Below are positions 5,894 through 11,189 of a stretch of 11,189 nucleotides of DNA, in pieces (the first letter of the stretch is position 1; each line of letters begins with the position of its first letter). Below the pieces are notes generated by a model that was not told the DNA's origin, ran no database searches, and saw nothing but the letters and a program-made list of their open reading frames with translations. The stretch comes from Ruminococcus sp. (lineage in GTDB: Bacteria; Bacillota; Clostridia; Oscillospirales; Ruminococcaceae). The translations under genes and the position numbers were made by a program. The DNA lies in contig JAIDNR010000174.1 of assembly GCA_029063695.1 (NCBI GenBank), positions 1-11,189 of the forward strand, read 5' to 3'.

Positions 5894-6303
5894 GTCTGCT
5901 CCTCCGTTTCACGATCGATTTTTTTCATTCCTCCTGCCGAAACAGTAACAATAAGTACAAGTCTGCCAATATTCTTATCATGCTTTATTGCCATACCTGA
6001 AATATAACTGCTGAGTCCCGAAAGTTTATCGATTACTCCGCCTATTTCGGATTCATAATAATTGTATACTGTCTCCATTGAACTGCTTTCAGGTGCAATT
6101 ACTTTTATTTCAAGTTCCGCTTTGAAAGGCATATATATTGTGTACTGTGAATATACAGGCGTACTGCATTCAAAATTTCTCATTCCGATTACAGTAAAAA
6201 ACTTCCCCTTTGAAGCAACAGGAAGTGAGTCAAATGCACTGTAGACGTTTTCCGCACCGCTTTCGGCAAGTTTCTGCTTCAATGCATTTATAACATCAAT
6301 CAT
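5890..6303 (-). CDS. Phage tail-completion/neck-like protein
   Basis: A 137-residue protein: an N-terminal helix (MIDVINALKQKLAES), then strands around GKFFTVIGMRNFECS and YTIYMPFKAELEIKVIAPES, then a long helix with ETVYNYYESEIGGVIDKLSG and closing strands RLVLIVTVSAGG. This alpha-beta layout resembles tail-completion or tail-terminator proteins that sit between neck and tail. The longer frame begins at 6339, but the ATG at 6303 is chosen because AAGGAG lies nine bases before it; this start overlaps the previous gene by 8 bases. Assignment is by position and predicted fold only. Confidence 0.5.
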   Translation of the reverse strand: MIDVINALKQKLAESGAENVYSAFDSLPVASKGKFFTVIGMRNFECSTPVYSQYTIYMPFKAELEIKVIAPESSSMETVYNYYESEIGGVIDKLSGLSSYISGMAIKHDKNIGRLVLIVTVSAGGMKKIDRETEEQT

Positions 6304-6673
6304 CTGAAACATCTCCTTTTGAAAATCCCATGAATACAAAGTTCTGCGGTTTTATTATATTACGGCACAACTGATAATAATCCCTGAGCATACTTTCTGC
6401 AAACGCAAGAGGAGTATTCTTTTTAGCTTTAATCATCTCACCTGCATATGTATACATGGAATTATCAGCCGCTGCTTTTGCCTGCTGATAACGGTAATTT
6501 GCTATTGCCGCACAAAGAAAACTGATTCTTTCGTCTGTTTCATTGACATTCGGAACAAGAATTTCCCGTACTTCACGTCTGGCAAGAATTATAAAATCAT
6601 TGTCGCTGTCGGACTCCTGTCCCGAAAAAAGATTAAAAAGACTTTTCACTAAATTAAAATTGATTTCAATCAA
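6296..6673 (-). CDS. Phage head-tail connector-like protein
   Basis: A mostly helical protein of about 125 residues that follows the head genes, the place of the connector (gp6/gp15-like, PBSX XkdH-type) proteins that form a ring under the portal. The segment ETDERISFLCAAIANYRYQQAKAAA is a typical amphipathic helix for such proteins, and a second helix pair lies near LAFAESMLRDYYQLCRNI. A GTG at 6682 opens the frame, but it directly abuts AAAGGA; the TTG three codons later, at 6673, is eight bases from GGAG and is the better start. No catalytic residues are expected. The function is inferred from order and size. Confidence 0.55.
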   Translation of the reverse strand: MIEINFNLVKSLFNLFSGQESDSDNDFIILARREVREILVPNVNETDERISFLCAAIANYRYQQAKAAADNSMYTYAGEMIKAKKNTPLAFAESMLRDYYQLCRNIIKPQNFVFMGFSKGDVSDD

Positions 6674-6686
6674 TTCAATCACTCCT

Positions 6687-7511
6687 TTAAATCTTGTAAA
6701 CTCCTGTCTGTTCTTTCATATTTTCGGGTATAAGCTGTACTTCTATCCCCTTTCGTCCTGTAAGATTCTCATAAGCTTTTTTCAATCTGATAAGCTGTGA
6801 TGTATTCATTCCCCTTGACGAAATTTCCACTGTCTCTGCCGCTGTCCTGCCGCCTCTGAAAAATGCAAGCCGACGTATATCCCTGCGAAGTTCACGGTCA
6901 ATTTCCGCTGTTTCCATATTGGCTGATTTCTCTGTTGATTCCTCTGTGAATTTCTTTGTAACTCCTGCATTCACCTGTGCAGGTACAGCCACAAAACTCC
7001 ACTCATAAGCATCTGTTATATCATTCAGAATTACATGACAGATTCTGCCATTATAGCTTCTTCCCTTGATATGACTGCATTTTCCTGCCGATTTATCATT
7101 TCCGCAGACTGAACATACTTTTTTTGCCGCTGAACATGATATACTAACTTCTTTCTTTATTCCAGCGTCAATTTCAGATATAAGATTCCTGTTTTCATCA
7201 GTACGCACCATATATGCCATAGCCCTGAGATATTTATAAGGCTTGCCGTCTTTTGTGGTACGTTCTGTATCTGTGATAATTTCCGTATCGAAAATACGTG
7301 CATTCTGATTGGAAGTACTTGTATTATGGTCAAAAATTCCTGTTTTGCCAACAAAAAGTGATTTCAGTTTTTCAAGTGCATTATCCGAAAAGCATTCATA
7401 GTCCCTGTCAATTTCATTGTCACAGAGAATAACAGAAAATATATAAAGTTCATCTTCCTGAAATTCCCTGCGGGTAAAACGGTTTATTTTTGAAATCATT
7501 TCTTTATCCAT
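6687..7511 (-). CDS. Prohead maturation protease (S78/XkdF-like) with a cysteine-rich insert
   Basis: Prohead proteases of this kind cleave capsid and scaffold proteins inside the procapsid during head maturation. In this 274-residue protein H62 (GIFDHN) and S123 or S125 (KEVSISCSA) are the likely catalytic His and Ser, and EWSFVAVPAQVNAGVTK (170-186) is the conserved closing strand of the domain, where the family has E-x-S-x-V-x-x-P-A. Between them lies a small C-x2-C-x8-C-x-H cluster (C133, C136, C145, H147) that looks like a metal site. The last 85 residues are charged and helical and could act as a built-in scaffold, since no scaffold gene is present. ATG at 7511 follows AGGAGAATTTTT. The gene lies after the capsid gene, whereas protease before capsid is the usual order. 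The family call rests on motifs I read by eye. Confidence 0.65.
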   Translation of the reverse strand: MDKEMISKINRFTRREFQEDELYIFSVILCDNEIDRDYECFSDNALEKLKSLFVGKTGIFDHNTSTSNQNARIFDTEIITDTERTTKDGKPYKYLRAMAYMVRTDENRNLISEIDAGIKKEVSISCSAAKKVCSVCGNDKSAGKCSHIKGRSYNGRICHVILNDITDAYEWSFVAVPAQVNAGVTKKFTEESTEKSANMETAEIDRELRRDIRRLAFFRGGRTAAETVEISSRGMNTSQLIRLKKAYENLTGRKGIEVQLIPENMKEQTGVYKI

Positions 7512-7532
7512 AAAAATTCTCCTTTTATAACT

Positions 7533-7557
7533 GCTCCCCCGAAATATTCAGGGGAGC
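7533..7557 (-). promoter_or_regulatory. Intercistronic hairpin between capsid and protease genes
   Basis: A seven-pair GC-rich stem, GCTCCCC/GGGGAGC (7533-7539 with 7551-7557), lies in the 64-base gap between the capsid stop and the protease ribosome site. No T-run follows on the minus strand, so it is not a standard terminator. It may protect or process the capsid message and reduce protease output; this is inference. Confidence 0.5.
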
Positions 7558-7575
7558 TGATTATTCTGTTTGGTC

Positions 7576-8532
7576 TCAGGCAATTGTAATAACTTTCACC
7601 GCATCGGGTGTAATTTTTCTGAATCCACACGAAATAGATACTGTAATCTGGTCAAGCTGTCTGTCGATAAGCTTGTCCGTTTCAAGAACAAGTCCCGAAC
7701 TTGTAATAAATTCAAGAGCGAAGTTCTTGTCAATTCCTATAAGCTTATTTTCATTGACGGCTGATGTTTTAATCATTTCAGAACCGAAAGGAAGCACCAT
7801 TTGTCCGTCAGCATTTGTTCTGCTTTCGGTAAGCTGTTCCATTGACGCAATTTTTGATGCCGCCGCAGGATTTACAAGAAGTGTCGTCATATCAAAACAG
7901 TCAAAACTTCCATAAAGTTCCGCAATATTCGCATATGTAAGTGAAGATACGGAAATATTCTCAGCATCTTTTTCAAGAACCGCAACAGCTTTCTTTACTA
8001 CTGCAACAGCAAGCTTTACTCCGATACTTCTGAGCATTACGCCGAAAACATCAAGTCTCTGCTTGCGTACAGCTTCATATGATGCGTTGATAAGTCTGCC
8101 GAATTTTTCAAGAACAACCGGTGTTTCACCCTCTTTAACAGTTGCCGCCGGAAGTGTATTTGTCTGATTTGTGGTAGTGTATTCAGCAGAATCGTCCATA
8201 ACACAGCCGATGTAATGACCGCTTTCGCATACTGTCTGAGCTGCTGTGATTGATGAAATTATTGTGTTCTCAAATCCCTTTACAATACATCTCTTGACAT
8301 ATTCGGGAAAAAGTACTGCCGTATCTGTTGAATTGAAGAACTTCTCAACACTGTCGCATTCCGTGCCGCACACCCTGATATTATAACGCTTTAACTGTCT
8401 CTCAAATGCGTCAAGATTTTCAAGTTCCGTGCCGATATAAGCAGATGAAGGGTCGAGTTCCTCCAGTGCTGATGTAAAAGACTTTCCACTGAGATTATAC
8501 ATACCCTTTTCAAGTTTAATATCATTATACAT
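7576..8532 (-). CDS. Phage major capsid protein, HK97-fold type
   Basis: This 318-residue protein forms the icosahedral shell. The middle segment TPVVLEKFGRLINASYEAVRKQRLD, followed by a long hydrophobic helix (GVMLRSIGVKLAVAVVKKAVAVL), matches the P-domain and spine helix seen in HK97-fold capsids. The end, with LIGIDKNFALEFITSSGLVLETDKLIDRQLDQI and the closing VSISCGFRKITPDAVKVI, has the standard late pattern of such proteins, in which a reference residue of the surface loop precedes the final beta strands. An ATG at 8547 opens the frame, but it contains the ribosome site itself (GGAGG); the ATG at 8532 is the true start. It is 24 bases from the portal gene, and a hairpin separates it from the protease. 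The early region (residues 1-100) is less clear and may be cleaved. Confidence 0.85.
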   Translation of the reverse strand: MYNDIKLEKGMYNLSGKSFTSALEELDPSSAYIGTELENLDAFERQLKRYNIRVCGTECDSVEKFFNSTDTAVLFPEYVKRCIVKGFENTIISSITAAQTVCESGHYIGCVMDDSAEYTTTNQTNTLPAATVKEGETPVVLEKFGRLINASYEAVRKQRLDVFGVMLRSIGVKLAVAVVKKAVAVLEKDAENISVSSLTYANIAELYGSFDCFDMTTLLVNPAAASKIASMEQLTESRTNADGQMVLPFGSEMIKTSAVNENKLIGIDKNFALEFITSSGLVLETDKLIDRQLDQITVSISCGFRKITPDAVKVITIA

Positions 8533-8556
8533 AATTTTTTCCTCCATAAATTAAAA

Positions 8557-9696
8557 TTAATTTTTATTATCGTTCAGACGTGCTTCAATTTCAGCCGCCT
8601 GTGCATTTTTGAGTCTTGCCTCTGCAAGCTCTGTTTCGTCCTGTAAATTTATGTTATCCCATTGTACTGTACATACTGCCGATGAACCGACTGAGCATAA
8701 ATAAGCACTGCCGATTTCACACAGGACAGGTGAAATAAGACGGCGGTAATATTCAAGTTCCGACGTTAAAATATCAGCCTGCTGTGATGACATTCGCTCT
8801 GTGGAACTCCATGAAAGTCCTAATAAAAACGGCGGAATTGAGAGTTTTGAAAGAATCTGCTCCATAAGCTGGCGAACAGGTACATTTGTATCAAAAAGCT
8901 GATTGTCTGCACCTATGACCCTGATATCAACATCGCCTACTGCTATGAAGTCCTTCACCTGACCGTATCTGGCACTGTTCATGCCGTCCGCCCATTCTCT
9001 GGCAATCTGCATGGCACGTTCCTTGCTGTATGCAAAGTCACCCGAATCAGTCGGCTTGTATGTCACCGCATAACGTACATTTCCTGCACGGTCGAAATTC
9101 TGACCTATACATTGGTAAATTCTCATAAGAATACCGCTGAGTGCAGGAAGTCCACGCAAAAGAGAGTGACCGCCTGTAAGCGAGGCATATAAAATACGTT
9201 CAGGGTGGTTTACTTTTTTCAATGTACCGTCCGCACATTTTATCGCATACTGTCTTTCAAACGGATTTGCTCCTGATGATATTACTGTTGCAGATGCATC
9301 ACCGTTCCATAATCCCGAAATCTCCTGATTTTCATTGTCAATCACAATTTCACCGACTGCACTGCCGTATGTAAGCAGACTGTCAAGAAACGTATCAGCA
9401 AAGCAGTTCAGGGATTTTCCTTTAAGTCCGACAGGAACATCAGTGCAGAATCTGTCAAGCTGTTCCTGATAATTTTCATCGGAACTTATCAGCCTGAATC
9501 CGCCTGTAAGACGAATAATTTTCATGACTGCCGCATCAATTATCGGAACGGCATATCTCAGCTTATCAAAAAGTTCCTTTTCAAACGGCTCTGCAACAGT
9601 CGGAAGCATAAATACTGAAGCGGTTGCACGTTCAGCCTTAAAAAGTTCAGGTGCGGCTCTTGGCATTTTCTGATTTTTCTTTCTGAATAACTTCAT
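8557..9696 (-). CDS. Phage portal protein
   Basis: The portal is a dodecameric ring at one vertex of the head through which DNA is packed by the terminase and later exits. At 379 residues it is a short member. The middle has the typical stem region, with AGNVRYAVTYKPTD and KERAMQIAREWADG; near the end are DIRVIGADNQLFDTNVPVRQLMEQI, LSIPPFLLGLSW and the helical RRLISPVLCEIG, all familiar from PBSX/SPP1-type portals. The lysine-rich N-terminus (MKLFRKKNQK) is common in the family. ATG at 9696 follows an almost perfect AAGGAGGAAAACCA ribosome site. It sits 28 bases after the large terminase stop and 24 bases before the capsid, in the usual head-gene order. Confidence 0.85.
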   Translation of the reverse strand: MKLFRKKNQKMPRAAPELFKAERATASVFMLPTVAEPFEKELFDKLRYAVPIIDAAVMKIIRLTGGFRLISSDENYQEQLDRFCTDVPVGLKGKSLNCFADTFLDSLLTYGSAVGEIVIDNENQEISGLWNGDASATVISSGANPFERQYAIKCADGTLKKVNHPERILYASLTGGHSLLRGLPALSGILMRIYQCIGQNFDRAGNVRYAVTYKPTDSGDFAYSKERAMQIAREWADGMNSARYGQVKDFIAVGDVDIRVIGADNQLFDTNVPVRQLMEQILSKLSIPPFLLGLSWSSTERMSSQQADILTSELEYYRRLISPVLCEIGSAYLCSVGSSAVCTVQWDNINLQDETELAEARLKNAQAAEIEARLNDNKN

Positions 9697-9724
9697 TGGT
9701 TTTCCTCCTTAAAATAAATTTATA

Positions 9725-10960
9725 TTATCTTGCAACAGAAACCGCAAAAAAACCGTCTCCGCTGTTCCATAGCATTTCAGATACAAAATATCTCATATCG
9801 TCCATAGCATGGTCATTCTCTTTTATGGGAACATCTTCGCCTGCCCTGTCATTCCAGCGGTAAAGACTGAACTCCCTGATAATATCATGACAGGATTCAT
9901 GAAATTTAATTCTGTTGTCCTTGAGTGCTGTGCTGACATTTCTTATTCCGGTGACTACATCATTATTCGCCTTGACAGTCCTGTACTTGCCATGACGTTT
10001 TATGCACTCAATAAAGCTTGCGGCGGACGGGTCAACAATAATTTTATCAACTTTTCTGTCACCGATAAGATTTTCAAGTGCCTTGTAATGTTCCTCGTCC
10101 GTTCTGGAAATTCCCTCTCGCTTTGATGCATAATAGTATTCCTTGATTCTGTACCATGTACCGCTGTAAAAACCCCATAAGCCGAACGATGTAGGATTTA
10201 CCGTGCCGTAGTCACACGAAACAACATACTTTTCACAGTCAAATTCTCCGTTGTAGACGTGCTTTTCAGGACTGAACATCGGATATATGATACCCTCCGA
10301 AGCCGTCCATTTTCCAAGTACAAATCTGTCATAAAATACACCTGAATAAAGTCTTTCATAGCGTTCACGCACTTTTTCGTCAAGCGACGGATTATCGTCC
10401 ATTGTAAAATGAAGATAGAGTGCATTTTTTTCGGCTGTCTTTTTTATCCATTCATTATAGAACCAATGTGCAGGATTATCGGGATTGCAGTTGAACCACA
10501 TCTTTGAACCTTTCACGGAACATCTTGCAAGAGCCTGCTCCACAAATGAACGTGGCATAAGTGCCGCTTCATCAAGAAATACACCTGAAAGAGTTACTCC
10601 CTGTATCAGTGCCGCCGCTCCCTCATCTTTTCCACCGAAAAGATAGAATCTGTTTTTTCTTCCGCCGAAAGTTACATCAATATAGTTACGGCTGACTTTC
10701 TCTTCACAGATAAATCCGTATTCCCTGAGCATTGTCATATGCGGAGTTATTACATTACGTCTGAGTGAAGTAACAGTTTTTCCGCATATTGCAAAAGCCG
10801 AATCAGTGAAAGCTGTATTTGCCCAAAGCATAAAGCCGAGAGTCATCGCCATGGTTTTTCCGCTTCTGACTGCTCCGTCACAGATTATTGCATCAAAATC
10901 CTTATATTCGGGACTAAGCCACCAGTTAAGCGTTGTAATCTGTTTTTCGGAAAATCTCAA
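9725..10960 (-). CDS. terL: Phage terminase large subunit (ATPase and nuclease)
   Basis: TerL drives DNA into the prohead with ATP and cuts the concatemer. At 411 residues it has the usual length for the PBSX/SPP1-like group (Terminase_3). The Walker A variant GAVRSGKT is at 29-36, Walker B VFLDEA at 127-132 and the coupling motif FNCNP at 156-160. The RNase-H-like nuclease has its acidic residues at D250 (VVSCDYGTVNP), D310 (IIVDPSAAS) and D383/D387 (NDHAMDD). All motifs are intact, so the enzyme is probably active. The start is a TTG at 10960 that overlaps the TGA of the small-subunit gene (TTGA); AAGGAG stands ten bases before it. A TTG start and the overlap suggest coupled and fairly low expression, usual for terminase genes. 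This is the best-supported phage gene in the window. Confidence 0.95.
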   Translation of the reverse strand: MRFSEKQITTLNWWLSPEYKDFDAIICDGAVRSGKTMAMTLGFMLWANTAFTDSAFAICGKTVTSLRRNVITPHMTMLREYGFICEEKVSRNYIDVTFGGRKNRFYLFGGKDEGAAALIQGVTLSGVFLDEAALMPRSFVEQALARCSVKGSKMWFNCNPDNPAHWFYNEWIKKTAEKNALYLHFTMDDNPSLDEKVRERYERLYSGVFYDRFVLGKWTASEGIIYPMFSPEKHVYNGEFDCEKYVVSCDYGTVNPTSFGLWGFYSGTWYRIKEYYYASKREGISRTDEEHYKALENLIGDRKVDKIIVDPSAASFIECIKRHGKYRTVKANNDVVTGIRNVSTALKDNRIKFHESCHDIIREFSLYRWNDRAGEDVPIKENDHAMDDMRYFVSEMLWNSGDGFFAVSVAR

Positions 10961-11189
10961 TATCCATCATCTCCTTTCGACGACAAGGCAAGTGCATTGA
11001 TAAGCTCTGCCGCTTTATCATGTTTTTCAGAGGAATTTTCAATTTCATAAAGTTTTTCAAGTGCTTTGAGTCTGTCGAACAGCTTTATTTCCACTCCTCC
11101 GCCTTTTATGCGGCTGATTTCCGAAACGTTAAACAAATCAAGTTTTTCTATCACAGACGGCGGCGGAAATTCATCGGCAAATGCAAGAA
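10957..11189 (-). CDS. terS: Phage terminase small subunit, C-terminal part
   Basis: The frame is open to the window edge, so this gene begins outside. About 77 residues are visible. A GTG at 11154 is in frame but is probably internal, because the sequence upstream (ADEFPPPSV) also reads like TerS. TerS binds phage DNA at the packaging site and hands it to TerL. The visible part, LFNVSEISRIKGGGVEIKLFDRLKALEKLYE, is the typical C-terminal stretch of PBSX XtmA-like small subunits, in which G-x-x-E-I-K-L-x-D-x-L-K-A-L-E-x-L forms a helix for oligomer contact. It is directly joined to terL by a four-base overlap. The N-terminal helix-turn-helix cannot be seen. Confidence 0.85.
   Translation of the reverse strand, partial: LAFADEFPPPSVIEKLDLFNVSEISRIKGGGVEIKLFDRLKALEKLYEIENSSEKHDKAAELINALALSSKGDDGY

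Noticed and set aside
9809..10126. 105-codon open frame on the plus strand inside terL
   Set aside because: It overlaps the nuclease domain of terL antisense, has no family resemblance and no promoter or ribosome site.
1..11189. CRISPR array, insertion sequence or tandem DNA repeat
   Set aside because: I saw no regularly spaced repeats, no transposase and no terminal inverted repeats; the LRR repeats are repeats at the protein level only.

Overview
The window looks like the chromosome of a low-GC Gram-positive anaerobe, most likely a clostridium of the Ruminococcus/Oscillospiraceae type. The signs are strong AGGAGG ribosome sites, consensus sigma-A promoters with extended -10 boxes, the yloU-fakA gene pair, BspA-type leucine-rich repeats and a stand-alone FeoA-like protein. 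The assignment rests on gene content and style only; no marker gene is present.

Layout. (1) 1-2493, plus strand: the end of a GNAT acetyltransferase, a strong promoter, then an Asp23/Gls24-family gene and fakA (fatty-acid kinase). (2) About 2500-2530: a bidirectional terminator that closes the converging units. (3) 2518-4077, minus strand: a leucine-rich-repeat protein with no convincing ribosome site or start. (4) 4086-4262, minus strand: a compact RNA gene with a near-perfect promoter, a two-hairpin 5' part, a tRNA-Gly(GCC)-like 3' part and a U-tract that ends eight bases before the leucine-rich-repeat reading frame. (5) 4281-4514, minus strand: a small FeoA-like gene with its own likely promoter and a terminator hairpin over its stop codon. 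(6) 4568-11189, minus strand: a tightly packed run of phage head and connector genes, in order of transcription small terminase (5' end outside the window), large terminase, portal, major capsid protein, prohead protease, two connector/completion-like proteins, a small tail-like protein and a tail-hub-like protein.

The phage genes form one apparent operon with 4-8 base overlaps or short gaps. Its order resembles the late region of PBSX-like defective phages, but the block goes straight from connector-type genes to a hub-like gene. No sheath, tube, tape-measure, fibre, lysis, integrase or repressor gene lies in this stretch. It ends directly at feoA. It could be a decayed prophage, a conserved head-making remnant or a gene-transfer-agent-like element; the right part of the element is not visible.

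The strongest candidate for something undescribed is the tRNA-like RNA. It has the arms of a glycine tRNA, but an extra base before the anticodon arm, no GG pair in the D-loop, a C discriminator, no encoded CCA, and a structured 5' extension. It may be a stand-alone small RNA, a leader that controls the leucine-rich-repeat gene, or a diverged tRNA.
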